Assembly (NCBI RefSeq): GCF_963675305.1
Contig: NZ_OY776147.1
Span: 1,426,001-1,490,000, forward strand
Origin: an uncultured Hyphomonas sp.
Lineage (GTDB): Bacteria; Pseudomonadota; Alphaproteobacteria; Caulobacterales; Hyphomonadaceae
Direction: 5' to 3'
DNA: 64,000 bases
A program made the position numbers and the translations under genes. Of the stretch, positions 34,050 through 43,027 are shown one piece after another. Numbering within the stretch: the first letter of the stretch is position 1; each line of letters starts with the position of its first letter. The notes under the pieces are model-generated. The model had not been told where the DNA came from, did not search any database, and saw nothing but the letters and a program-made list of their open reading frames with translations.

Positions 34050-36179
34050 ATGCTTCCTGACGCACTCCTCCTCTTTATTGTTCTTGCACCTGGCCTCGTG
34101 GCTCTGACCGGCCTGGTTCACAAGATCATTGGCGACAAGATCGTCATGTACGCGACAACCGGCGTCGTCCTGACGGCTGGTGCACTGTCGCTGTTCCAGC
34201 TGTTCGCCTATGCGGCCAGTGTCGGCGGACATGGCGGGGACGCTCATGGTGCCGCGGAACATGGCCACGCCATTACCCAGCACATCATCACGCTGATGCC
34301 CTGGATCAATGTTGGCGATTTCCACGCCAACTGGGCCATCCGGGTCGATACGCTGTCCATCGTCATGATGGCGGTGATCACGGGCGTGTCCGGCCTCGTG
34401 CACCTCTATTCCTGGGGCTATATGAGCGAGGACCCGCACAAGTCGCGCTTCTTCGCCTACCTGTCGCTCTTCACCTTTGCCATGCTGATGCTGGTGACGG
34501 CTGACAACTTCATCCAGCTCTTCTTCGGCTGGGAAGGTGTGGGGCTCGCCTCCTACCTGCTGATCGGCTTCTGGTACCAGAACAAGGCGCCGAACGACGC
34601 CTCCATCAAGGCCTTCGTGACGAACCGCGTGGGTGATTTTGGTCTCGCGCTCGGCATCATGGCCGTGTTCTGCATCTACGGAACGGTTGAGTTCGCACCC
34701 TTCATGGAAGCGCTGCGCGAGAATGCCATGGTGACGCCGATTGCCTTTGCCGATCCGGCACCGGCGCGCGAAGTCATCATGACTTTCCTCGGCCACCGCG
34801 TCTGGGCGGTCGAAGTGATTGGCGTGCTGCTGTTCATTGGTGCGATGGGCAAGTCGGCCCAGTTCTTCCTGCACGTCTGGCTGCCGGACGCCATGGAAGG
34901 CCCGACGCCGGTCTCCGCCCTGATCCACGCCGCGACCATGGTCACCGCGGGTGTCTATCTCGTCTGCCTCCTGTCGCCGCTGTATGAGTACACGCTCGTC
35001 GCCGCCGGCATGATCACCGTGGTGGGCGCTGTGACGGCACTCTACGCCGCGACCGTCGGCATGGCGCAGAACGACATCAAGCGGGTGATTGCCTACTCGA
35101 CCTGTTCGCAGCTCGGCTACATGTTCTTCGCGGCGGGTGTCGGCGCCTATGAGGCGGCGATGTTCCACCTCTTCACGCACGCCTTCTTCAAGGCGCTTCT
35201 GTTCCTTGGCGCGGGCTCCGTGATCCACGGCATGCACCATGAGCAGGACATGCGCAAAATGGGCGGTCTCGCGAAGTTCATGCCGCTGACCTATGCGGCC
35301 ATGATGATCGGTACGATCGCCATTATCGGTCTTGGTGTTCCGCACACAAAACTTGGCTTTGCCGGCTTCTTCTCGAAGGATGCGATCCTGGAAAGCGCCT
35401 TTGCAAGCGGTATGGAGCATGTTGCTTTCGGCCAGATGGCATTCTGGTTCGGTATCGTCGCGGCCTTCCTGACCAGCTTCTACTCCTGGCGCCTCATCTA
35501 CATGACGTTCCATGGACCGAAGGTATGGGAACATGTCCATGACGACGATCATGCTCACGCGCATGAGGCCAATGACGATCACGCGCACGACGATCACGGT
35601 CATGACCACACGCCGCATGAGAGCCCGGCGGTCATGCTGATCCCGCTCGGCTTGCTGAGCCTTGGCGCGATTTTCTCGGGCTTCTTCTTCTACAACTACT
35701 TCGTCGACCACTCGAACGAAGCCTTCTGGGCAGGCGCGATCTACCGTGCGGCAGAGAACCACGTTCTTCATGCCCGCCACGAAGTGCCGGAGTGGGTGAT
35801 CTATGCCCCGCTGATCGTGACGCTGGGCGGTCTCCTGCTGGCAACAATGACCTACTTCTTCAATCGCGGCGTCGGGAAGCGCATCGCCGACAGTGGCGGC
35901 CCGCTTTATTCACTGTTCTACAACAAGTGGTACTTCGACGAGATCTACAACGCGACGCTGGTGCGGGGCGCGGCCTTCCTCGGCAATATCTTCTGGAAAG
36001 CCGACAAGAAGATCATCGACGGTGCCGGTGCTGACGGCATGACCGCGCTCACGCTGCTGAGTGCCCGCCGCCTGTCGGCCATGCACACCGGCCGTCTGTA
36101 TCACTATGCATTCATTATTATTGGCGCAGCCCTCGTCTTCGGGGCGCTCATGTGGCTGAACGCCGGAGGGGCACACTAA
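34050..36179 (+). CDS. nuoL: NADH-quinone oxidoreductase subunit L with a histidine-rich loop
   Basis: This is a large antiporter-like proton-pumping subunit (709 residues, about 16 membrane segments including the long lateral helix at the C-terminus). FFGWEGVGLASYLLIGFWY and WLPDAMEGPTPVSALIHAATMV are the family signatures with the pumping Glu and Lys residues. An unusual insertion at residues 495-523 (bases 35532-35618) has 11 histidines and many aspartates in 29 residues. It lies in a loop before the lateral helix and may bind metal. The stop overlaps the nuoM start. Confidence 0.97.
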   Translation: MLPDALLLFIVLAPGLVALTGLVHKIIGDKIVMYATTGVVLTAGALSLFQLFAYAASVGGHGGDAHGAAEHGHAITQHIITLMPWINVGDFHANWAIRVDTLSIVMMAVITGVSGLVHLYSWGYMSEDPHKSRFFAYLSLFTFAMLMLVTADNFIQLFFGWEGVGLASYLLIGFWYQNKAPNDASIKAFVTNRVGDFGLALGIMAVFCIYGTVEFAPFMEALRENAMVTPIAFADPAPAREVIMTFLGHRVWAVEVIGVLLFIGAMGKSAQFFLHVWLPDAMEGPTPVSALIHAATMVTAGVYLVCLLSPLYEYTLVAAGMITVVGAVTALYAATVGMAQNDIKRVIAYSTCSQLGYMFFAAGVGAYEAAMFHLFTHAFFKALLFLGAGSVIHGMHHEQDMRKMGGLAKFMPLTYAAMMIGTIAIIGLGVPHTKLGFAGFFSKDAILESAFASGMEHVAFGQMAFWFGIVAAFLTSFYSWRLIYMTFHGPKVWEHVHDDDHAHAHEANDDHAHDDHGHDHTPHESPAVMLIPLGLLSLGAIFSGFFFYNYFVDHSNEAFWAGAIYRAAENHVLHARHEVPEWVIYAPLIVTLGGLLLATMTYFFNRGVGKRIADSGGPLYSLFYNKWYFDEIYNATLVRGAAFLGNIFWKADKKIIDGAGADGMTALTLLSARRLSAMHTGRLYHYAFIIIGAALVFGALMWLNAGGAH

Positions 36180-37675
36180 TGGGCGGGTTTCCCATTCTAT
36201 CGGCGCTGACCTTCCTGCCGCTGGTTGGCGCACTGATCATCATGGCTGTGCGCGCTGCCACGGCCGGCAGCAGCTCGTCCGAGACGGCCAATGAGGGCCG
36301 CACGGCGCTCCTGGCGGGGCTCGTGATTTCCGGCGCGACCTTCCTGGTCTCGCTGGCAGCGTTCTTCTATTACGATCCGTCGACGCCAGGCTATCAGCTG
36401 GTGGAACAGCATGTCTGGTACGCGTCGATCAGCTACAAACTGGGCATCGACGGCCTGTCGCTGCCGCTGATCCTGCTGACGACCTTCCTGACACCGATCT
36501 GCCTTCTGGCCAGCTGGAACTCTATCCACACCCGCGTGACCGAATATGTCGTCGCTTTCCTGGTGCTGGAGACCTTCATGATCGGCGTGTTCACCGCGCT
36601 CGATCTGGTCCTGTTCTACATCTTCTTCGAAGCCGGCCTGATCCCGATGTTCCTGATCATCGGTATCTGGGGTGGCAAGGACAAGATCTACGCCGCGTTC
36701 AAGTTCTTCCTCTATACGCTGCTCGGCTCGCTGCTGATGCTGGTCGCTATTGTGTACATGTACATCACGGCAGGCAGCTCCGACTTCGAAGTGCTGGAGA
36801 AGTTCGCCTTTGACCCGCACGTGCAGACCTGGCTCTGGCTGGCTTTCATGGCGTCCTTTGCGGTGAAACTGCCGATGTGGCCGGTCCACACCTGGCTTCC
36901 GGATGCGCACGTTCAGGCGCCGACGGCAGGCTCGGTCATTCTGGCGGGTGTTCTGCTGAAGATGGGCGGCTACGGCTTCCTGCGCTTCTCGCTGCCGATG
37001 TTCCCGGATGCGAGCCATCTGTTCCAGCCGGCCATGTTCGCGCTGGCGGTGATCGCCATTGTTTACACTTCGCTCGTGGCGTGGCGCCAGACCGACATGA
37101 AGAAGCTCATTGCTTACTCCTCTGTCGCTCACATGGGTTTCGTGACGCTCGGCGTGTTCTCGTTCACCGAAATCGGTGTGCAGGGCGCGATCTTCCAGAT
37201 GATCAGCCACGGCTTTATCTCTGCGGCGCTCTTCCTGATCGTCGGCGTGGTCTATGACCGTATGCACACCCGCGAAATCGCGGCCTATGGCGGCCTCGTG
37301 CACAAGATGCCGGTCTATGCCACGCTGTTCATGCTGTTCACGATGGCAAATGTCGGCCTGCCGGGCACGTCGGGCTTCATCGGCGAGATCCTCACCATGG
37401 TCGGCGGCTTCCAGGCCTCCACCTGGGCGGCGGCTGGTGCAGCCCTCGGCGTGATCTTCTCGGCTGTCTACATGCTGACGCTCTACCGGCGCACCGTGTT
37501 CGGCCAGATCACCAATCCGGACCTCAATGGCCTCAAGGACATGAACCGGATCGAACTTGTTACTATCGTCCCATTGGCGCTGCTGACGCTGCTCTTCGGT
37601 GTCGCGCCCAACCTGATCTTTAACCTGACCGAGGGCGCTGCGCTGAGCATTCTCTCGTTGATGGCCGGAGGCTGA
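36179..37675 (+). CDS. nuoM: NADH-quinone oxidoreductase subunit M
   Basis: This is the second antiporter-like subunit (498 residues, about 14 membrane segments). IFFEAGLIPMFLIIGIWGG carries the key glutamate, and WPVHTWLPDAHVQAPTAGSV and KKLIAYSSVAHMGFVTLG are conserved. I chose the ATG at 36179, which shares the A of the nuoL stop and has GGAGGGG upstream. nuoN starts six bases after its stop. Confidence 0.97.
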   Translation: MGGFPILSALTFLPLVGALIIMAVRAATAGSSSSETANEGRTALLAGLVISGATFLVSLAAFFYYDPSTPGYQLVEQHVWYASISYKLGIDGLSLPLILLTTFLTPICLLASWNSIHTRVTEYVVAFLVLETFMIGVFTALDLVLFYIFFEAGLIPMFLIIGIWGGKDKIYAAFKFFLYTLLGSLLMLVAIVYMYITAGSSDFEVLEKFAFDPHVQTWLWLAFMASFAVKLPMWPVHTWLPDAHVQAPTAGSVILAGVLLKMGGYGFLRFSLPMFPDASHLFQPAMFALAVIAIVYTSLVAWRQTDMKKLIAYSSVAHMGFVTLGVFSFTEIGVQGAIFQMISHGFISAALFLIVGVVYDRMHTREIAAYGGLVHKMPVYATLFMLFTMANVGLPGTSGFIGEILTMVGGFQASTWAAAGAALGVIFSAVYMLTLYRRTVFGQITNPDLNGLKDMNRIELVTIVPLALLTLLFGVAPNLIFNLTEGAALSILSLMAGG

Positions 37676-37681
37676 CCGCCC

Positions 37682-39106
37682 ATGCTCGACTTCACTGCCA
37701 TGACCCTGGCGATCGGGCCGGAACTCTGGCTCGCTGCCACAGGATTGATCGGCGTGCTGCTTGGCGCGCTGCTCAAGGACAAATTCAACGGCCTGTCGTT
37801 CAAGTTCGGCGCGCTCGTGCTGTTTGCCGCAGCGGGTATTGCCGCCATGACCTATCAGGGCGGCGAGGCGTTTAACGGCCTTGTGGAAACCAACACCTTC
37901 GTCAATTTCGCCAAGATCGTTTCGTTTATCGTTGGCGGCCTGGCGCTCGTTATGTCGGAAGGCTTCCTCAAGCGTCACGAAACAGCGCGCTACGAATATG
38001 CGCTGCTGACCATTTTTGCGTCCCTTGGCATGGGGATCATCCTGTCGGCCGCAAACCTGATGACCCTCTATATGGGCATCGAGACGCTCAGCCTGTCGTC
38101 TTACGTGCTGGCGGCGTTCCACCGGGATTCCGCACGTTCTTCGGAAGCGGGTCTGAAATATGTGATCCTTGGATCGCTCGCCTCCGGCATGCTGCTTTAT
38201 GGCGCCTCGCTGGTTTACGGCTTCTCCGGAACGACTTTCTATGCCGGAATTGCGGCTGCAGAGCCGTCTGTCGGCCTGATGTTCGGCATGGTGCTGATGA
38301 TTGTGGGCCTGGCCTTCAAGGTGTCCGCTGCGCCGATGCACGTCTGGACGCCGGACGTCTATGAAGGCGCACCCACACCGGTCGGTGCCTTCTTCGGTGC
38401 GGCGCCGAAAATGGCGGCCATGGTCGTGTTCGCGAACGTGATGTTCCAGATCTTCGGTGACTCGATCGACCAGTGGCAGCTGATCATCACGATCATTGCC
38501 GGTCTCTCCATGCTGATCGGTGCATTCGGTGGCCTGACGCAGACCAATATCAAGCGGCTGCTGGGCTATTCCTCGATTGCCAATGTCGGCTACGCGCTGG
38601 TGGCTGTGGCTGCAGGCAAGGAACTGGGCGCCGGCCCGCTGCTGACCTTCATGACGCTTTATGTCGTGTCTTCGCTCGGCCTGTTCGCAGCTGTGCTGGC
38701 AATGCGCCGTCAGGGCGGCATGGTGGAAGGTATTTCCGAGCTTGGCGGCCTGATGACAAAGCGTCCTTGGCTGGCGATTGCACTGTCCATCCTGGTCTGG
38801 TCCGTTGCTGGCCTGCCGCCCTTTGGTGGCTTCCTCGGCAAATTGGTTGTGCTGGAGGCAGGTATCAGCGCAGGGCTTTACCCGCTGGCCATTATCCTGG
38901 TGCTCTCATCGGTGGTGTCGCTTGGTTACTACCTCCGCCTGATCAAGATCATGTGGTTCGATGAGCCGACGGAGCGGTTTGAAGCCATCGATGGGTCCGT
39001 CACACTGGTTGTGCTGGCATCGTCGCTGTTCGTGATCGTTTTCATGGCCTTCTTCGTCCTGCTAAGCGGGTGGGCAAATCAGGCGGCATTGGGGATCACG
39101 GCTTGA
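37682..39106 (+). CDS. nuoN: NADH-quinone oxidoreductase subunit N
   Basis: This is the third antiporter-like subunit (474 residues), last of the 14 nuo genes. YMGIETLSLSSYVLAAFHRDSARSSEAGLKY and VWTPDVYEGAPTPVGAFFG are family signatures; NIKRLLGYSSIANVGY is the second lysine helix. The stop overlaps the likely TTG start of birA, tying cofactor genes to the respiratory operon as in other alphaproteobacteria. Confidence 0.97.
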   Translation: MLDFTAMTLAIGPELWLAATGLIGVLLGALLKDKFNGLSFKFGALVLFAAAGIAAMTYQGGEAFNGLVETNTFVNFAKIVSFIVGGLALVMSEGFLKRHETARYEYALLTIFASLGMGIILSAANLMTLYMGIETLSLSSYVLAAFHRDSARSSEAGLKYVILGSLASGMLLYGASLVYGFSGTTFYAGIAAAEPSVGLMFGMVLMIVGLAFKVSAAPMHVWTPDVYEGAPTPVGAFFGAAPKMAAMVVFANVMFQIFGDSIDQWQLIITIIAGLSMLIGAFGGLTQTNIKRLLGYSSIANVGYALVAVAAGKELGAGPLLTFMTLYVVSSLGLFAAVLAMRRQGGMVEGISELGGLMTKRPWLAIALSILVWSVAGLPPFGGFLGKLVVLEAGISAGLYPLAIILVLSSVVSLGYYLRLIKIMWFDEPTERFEAIDGSVTLVVLASSLFVIVFMAFFVLLSGWANQAALGITA

Positions 39107-39840
39107 ACCAAGCCTGGCCCGTCCATCGCCACGATACGATAGACAGCACCAATTCTGAGGCCCGGCGCAGGGCTCAGGCGGGCAGTTTCGAGAATTGCTG
39201 GATCCTTGCGGACGAACAGACCGCAGGGCGGGGCAGGCTGCAGCGCAACTGGGCATCGCCGAAGGGCAACATCTTCACGACAGCCCTGTTCCGGGAACCG
39301 GGCGGCATTCAGGTCGCCGGGCGAATCCCTTTCGCGGCAGCGCTGGCAGTCAGCGACACGGCACTGGAATACGCGCCGGGCGCCGATGTGTGCCTGAAAT
39401 GGCCGAATGACGTACGTGTGAACAAAGCCAAACTTTCCGGCATTCTGATCGAAACGGGCCAGGATACGCAGGGGCTCTGGGTGATCGCTGGTATGGGCGT
39501 GAACGTCGCGCAAGTGCCGCCAGAGGCCGGGCAGGCGGCGACATGCCTCGCAGACCTCTCAGGCATGCAAGCCCTTGATCATATTGATGTATTCGGCTCC
39601 CTCACGCGTCATTTCATGACCCGGCTCGCGCAGGCGCGTGACGGCTTCGGTCCGGTCCGGACCGACTGGCTGAAGCGTGCCGAAGGCCTCGGCGGCATGG
39701 TCCGCGTTTCGCCTGGCGGCGTGGCCATTGAAGGCATCTTCGAGGATATGGCTCCCGATGGCGGTCTGATCCTCAGATTGCCGGATGGATCGCGACAGAC
39801 CATAAGGGCCGGCGACGTACATCTTATTGGAGAGGTCTGA
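39103..39840 (+). CDS. birA: Biotin-[acetyl-CoA-carboxylase] ligase
   Basis: This enzyme attaches biotin to carboxylase carrier domains through biotinyl-AMP. The 245-residue protein has the ligase domain with DSTNSEARRRA, the nucleotide loop TAGRGRLQRNW, the KWPNDV segment and the KLSGILIE strand. It lacks the N-terminal DNA-binding domain of E. coli BirA, so it is not a biotin repressor. The TTG at 39103 overlapping the nuoN stop fits homologues better than the GTG at 39070, and GGGG lies upstream. coaX starts five bases after its stop. Confidence 0.92.
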   Translation: MNQAWPVHRHDTIDSTNSEARRRAQAGSFENCWILADEQTAGRGRLQRNWASPKGNIFTTALFREPGGIQVAGRIPFAAALAVSDTALEYAPGADVCLKWPNDVRVNKAKLSGILIETGQDTQGLWVIAGMGVNVAQVPPEAGQAATCLADLSGMQALDHIDVFGSLTRHFMTRLAQARDGFGPVRTDWLKRAEGLGGMVRVSPGGVAIEGIFEDMAPDGGLILRLPDGSRQTIRAGDVHLIGEV

Positions 39841-39845
39841 CGCGA

Positions 39846-40613
39846 ATGCTGCTCGCTATCGACGTTGGCAACACGAATACGGTCTTCGGCATCCATGACG
39901 GCAAGGAATGGGTGAACCAGTGGCGGAGTGCCACCGATCCGACCAAGACCGCTGACGATCACGCCGCCTGGCTGTGGCGCCTCGCAGACATGCATGGTGC
40001 CGATCTCAGCCTGATCAATGGCTGCGTGATCTCGACTGTTGTGCCGCAGGCCGTGTTCAACTTCCGCAACCTTGCCCGCCGCTACTTGAATGTGGAGCCG
40101 ATGTTCATCGGCGATCCGGACCTGAAGACCGGTATGGAAATCCGTATCCGCCGGCCGGAACAGGTCGGCGCCGACCGTATCGTCAGCGCCCTCGGCGCGC
40201 ACAAGAAGTATCCGGGAAATCTGATCGTCATCGACAGCGGCACCGCGACAACCTTCGATGTGGTTGCCGAAGACGGCGCGTTTGAAGGCGGCATCATTTC
40301 GCCGGGGATCAACCTGTCTGTGAAGGCCCTGCACGATGCTGCCGCGCAGCTGCCGCGCATTGCGATCCAGCGTCCGCCGCATGTGATCGGTCAGGATACG
40401 ATTTCGGCCATGCAGTCCGGCGTGTTCTGGGGGTATATCGACCTGATCGACGGCCTCGTGAACCGGATCAAGGAAGAGTATGGCAAGCCGATGAGCGTAG
40501 TCGCTACCGGCGGTGTGGCCTCTCTGTTCGAAGGCGCCAGCGAAACCATCAATCATTATGACCAGGACCTCCTGATCCGGGGGCTTCTGGAAATATACCG
40601 CCTCAATAAATAG
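39846..40613 (+). CDS. coaX: Type III pantothenate kinase
   Basis: This enzyme phosphorylates pantothenate, the first step to coenzyme A. The 255-residue protein has the actin-like fold: LLAIDVGNTNTVFG is the phosphate-1 motif, IVIDSGTATTFDV is the phosphate-2 motif, and GGIISPGI follows. Type III enzymes are insensitive to CoA feedback and need a monovalent cation. It is six bases before rnj, and the birA-coaX-rnj order is common after nuoN in alphaproteobacteria. Confidence 0.96.
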   Translation: MLLAIDVGNTNTVFGIHDGKEWVNQWRSATDPTKTADDHAAWLWRLADMHGADLSLINGCVISTVVPQAVFNFRNLARRYLNVEPMFIGDPDLKTGMEIRIRRPEQVGADRIVSALGAHKKYPGNLIVIDSGTATTFDVVAEDGAFEGGIISPGINLSVKALHDAAAQLPRIAIQRPPHVIGQDTISAMQSGVFWGYIDLIDGLVNRIKEEYGKPMSVVATGGVASLFEGASETINHYDQDLLIRGLLEIYRLNK

Positions 40614-40619
40614 GACCTT

Positions 40620-42308
40620 ATGCCCGATACAGCGCAAACCAAGGACGAACTCGTTTTCCTGCCGCTCGGCGGCTGCGGCGAAATCGGCATGAACCTCAAC
40701 GCCTACGGCTATGGACCGCCGGAGGCGCGCCGCTGGATTCTCGCCGATCTCGGCGTGACGTTCGGCGGGGAAGATACGCCCGGCGTCGACCTGATCTGTG
40801 CGGATCCGGATTACCTGATCGGCGAACACATCGATGCGGTATTTCTCACGCACGCCCATGAAGACCATATTGGCGCCGTCGGCCTGATCTATCCCCGCCT
40901 TGGAATAAACGTGCCGATCTATGCGACGCCATTTACCGCTGAACTCGTCCGTTCCAAGATGGAAGAGCGCGGTGTCGATACGGATGTCCTGAAGACGATT
41001 TCGATGGGCGCCAAGGTTCAGGCCGGGCCGTTCGAAGTAACCTATGTGACGCTGACCCACTCCATTCCGGAACCGAACGCGCTGGCGATCCGTACCCCTG
41101 CAGGTGTTGTGCTGCACACAGGCGACTGGAAGATCGACCCGGATCCACAAATCGGTTCGACTACGGATGTTGAAGGCCTCACCGCGCTTGGCGATGAAGG
41201 CGTGCTCGCCATGGTATGTGACTCCACGAACGTGTTCGAGGAAGGCGAGGCCGGTTCCGAGGAAACTGTCCGCCAGGGACTTGTCGAACTGATTGCAGCG
41301 CAGAAGACCGGCGCTGTGGCTGTGACGACCTTTGCCTCCAATGTTGCCCGCGTGAAATCGATCATCGATGCCGCGACGCAGGCAGACCGCCATGTCTGCC
41401 TTGTCGGGCGGAGCATGCACAAGATCACCAATGCGGCGAAAGCCGTTGGCATTCTGCCGCCAAAACTCGAATTCGTGGAAGAGGGAGAGGCCGGGCACTT
41501 CCCGCCGGAGAACATTCTCTATCTCTGCACCGGCAGTCAGGGAGAGCCCCGGGCTGCGCTGTCCCGGATTGCACGCGGTGACCACCGTCATGTGGCCTTG
41601 CGCGAAGGGGACACGGTGATTTTCTCATCCCGCCAGATTCCGGGAAACGAGAAGGGCATCTTCGCCCTCCAGAACGGTTTGGCGGAGCAGGGCATCCGCG
41701 TGATCACGCCGCGCATGGTGCCGCAGAAGATCCACGTCTCCGGCCACCCGTGCCGGGATGAGCTGCGCCGGATGTACCAATGGGTCCGGCCGCGCATTTC
41801 GGTGCCTGTGCACGGCGAACGGCGGCACATCATGGAACACGCGGCTTATGCGAAATCCCTGCAGGTGGCCGAGGCCATCACGCCCCGCAATGGCAGCCTG
41901 GTGCGCCTCGCGCCGGGGCCTGCCGAAATTCTGGACGAGGTGCCGAACGGCCGCCTGTTCCTGGATGGCAAGCAGCTGGTGCCGGAAGGGGCGCAGGGCA
42001 TTCAGGAGCGCCGCAAGCTGTCATGGAACGGGATCATCTTTGCGTCCGTTTCCCTCGACGAACGGGGCGATATTGTCGACGGGCCTGTCGTTGTCGTGAA
42101 AGGCTTTTCCGAGCCTGACGGGCGGCTTGCGGATGAAAGCCTTGAATCTCTGGAAGAGGCAGCCGACATTGCTGTGAGTGGCCTGAAACGCAAGAACCGC
42201 TTCGATGACGACGCGGTGGAACGTGCGATCGGCCGCGCGCTTCGAAAGGCCGCAGAGACAGCCTATGGCATGCGCCCGATGATCGAAGTCGTTGTTTTGA
42301 GGACCTGA
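40620..42308 (+). CDS. rnj: Ribonuclease J
   Basis: This is a beta-CASP metallo-beta-lactamase RNase (562 residues) with 5'-3' exonuclease and endonuclease activity in RNA decay and rRNA processing. The zinc motif HAHEDH is at residues 78-83. LTHSIPEPNALAIRT and HTGDWKIDPDP carry further metal ligands; the beta-CASP part follows near FASNVARVKSI, and VHGERRHIMEHA is the last histidine motif. It coexists in this window with an RNase E/G-family gene, a combination normal for alphaproteobacteria. mce follows five bases later. Confidence 0.97.
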   Translation: MPDTAQTKDELVFLPLGGCGEIGMNLNAYGYGPPEARRWILADLGVTFGGEDTPGVDLICADPDYLIGEHIDAVFLTHAHEDHIGAVGLIYPRLGINVPIYATPFTAELVRSKMEERGVDTDVLKTISMGAKVQAGPFEVTYVTLTHSIPEPNALAIRTPAGVVLHTGDWKIDPDPQIGSTTDVEGLTALGDEGVLAMVCDSTNVFEEGEAGSEETVRQGLVELIAAQKTGAVAVTTFASNVARVKSIIDAATQADRHVCLVGRSMHKITNAAKAVGILPPKLEFVEEGEAGHFPPENILYLCTGSQGEPRAALSRIARGDHRHVALREGDTVIFSSRQIPGNEKGIFALQNGLAEQGIRVITPRMVPQKIHVSGHPCRDELRRMYQWVRPRISVPVHGERRHIMEHAAYAKSLQVAEAITPRNGSLVRLAPGPAEILDEVPNGRLFLDGKQLVPEGAQGIQERRKLSWNGIIFASVSLDERGDIVDGPVVVVKGFSEPDGRLADESLESLEEAADIAVSGLKRKNRFDDDAVERAIGRALRKAAETAYGMRPMIEVVVLRT

Positions 42309-42313
42309 GTATC

Positions 42314-42742
42314 ATGAGTGAATTCAAGATCGGACCATTGAACCATGTCGGCGTGGCCGTGCCGGATCTGGAAGAGGCCTGCGAAACCTATCGCACCCTG
42401 TATGGCGCAACGGACATCACCACGCCCTTCGACATGCCCGAACAGGGCGTGAAAGTGTGCTTTGTGAACCTGCCGAACAGCCAGATTGAGCTGATCGAAC
42501 CGCTGAACGAAGAGTCCCCGATCCACAATTTCATCCAGAAAAACCCGAAAGGCGGACAACACCATGTCTGCTTCGAAGTGGATGACATCAACGAGGCTGT
42601 GGAAGAAATGGGCAAGCGGGGCGCAACCGTGCTCGGCAAGCCGCGGATTGGCGCCCATGGCACGATGATCATCTTCGTTCACCCCAAGAACTCCAACGGT
42701 GTCCTGATCGAACTGATGGAAAGCCCGAAAGGCGACCACTGA
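42314..42742 (+). CDS. mce: Methylmalonyl-CoA epimerase
   Basis: This enzyme interconverts (R)- and (S)-methylmalonyl-CoA between propionyl-CoA carboxylase and methylmalonyl-CoA mutase. The 142-residue glyoxalase-fold protein has LNHVGVAVPDLEEA with the first metal His, a QIELIEPL strand with a Glu, GGQHHVCFEVDD with the second His and NGVLIELME with the last Glu. Its product would enter the TCA cycle as succinyl-CoA after propionate, odd-chain fat or branched amino acid breakdown. The stop overlaps the next start (TGATG). Confidence 0.95.
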   Translation: MSEFKIGPLNHVGVAVPDLEEACETYRTLYGATDITTPFDMPEQGVKVCFVNLPNSQIELIEPLNEESPIHNFIQKNPKGGQHHVCFEVDDINEAVEEMGKRGATVLGKPRIGAHGTMIIFVHPKNSNGVLIELMESPKGDH

Positions 42743-42975
42743 TGCAGTTCATGAGCGGGTTGGTCGTTTTCACGATCGCCTGGTGGGTCTGTTTCTTCAC
42801 CGTCCTTCCCATTGGCATCAAGAGCCAGTGGGAAGACGACTCCACGATTGAGGGCACCGAAGAGGCGGCCCCGAAACATCATATGGTCGGCAAGAAAGCC
42901 ATATGGGCCACGATGGGCGCCGCCGTGATAACCGCCATTGCAGCCGTGGTCGTGCCACGCCTGCTTGCGCAATAG
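42742..42975 (+). CDS. Small membrane protein of the DUF1467 family
   Basis: This 77-residue protein has two hydrophobic helices. The first contains the family pattern AWWVCFFTVLPIGIKSQWE, and a short acidic loop with EGTEEAAPKHHM leads to the second helix at about 52-75. This family sits between mce and proS in many alphaproteobacteria and is of unknown function. The ATG shares one base with the mce stop. proS starts 52 bases later. Confidence 0.88.
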   Translation: MQFMSGLVVFTIAWWVCFFTVLPIGIKSQWEDDSTIEGTEEAAPKHHMVGKKAIWATMGAAVITAIAAVVVPRLLAQ

Positions 42976-43027
42976 GCGCCGCTGCGGCTAGGTGAGCCGC
43001 GTTTTACAACAAGTCCCCGGGGATTCG

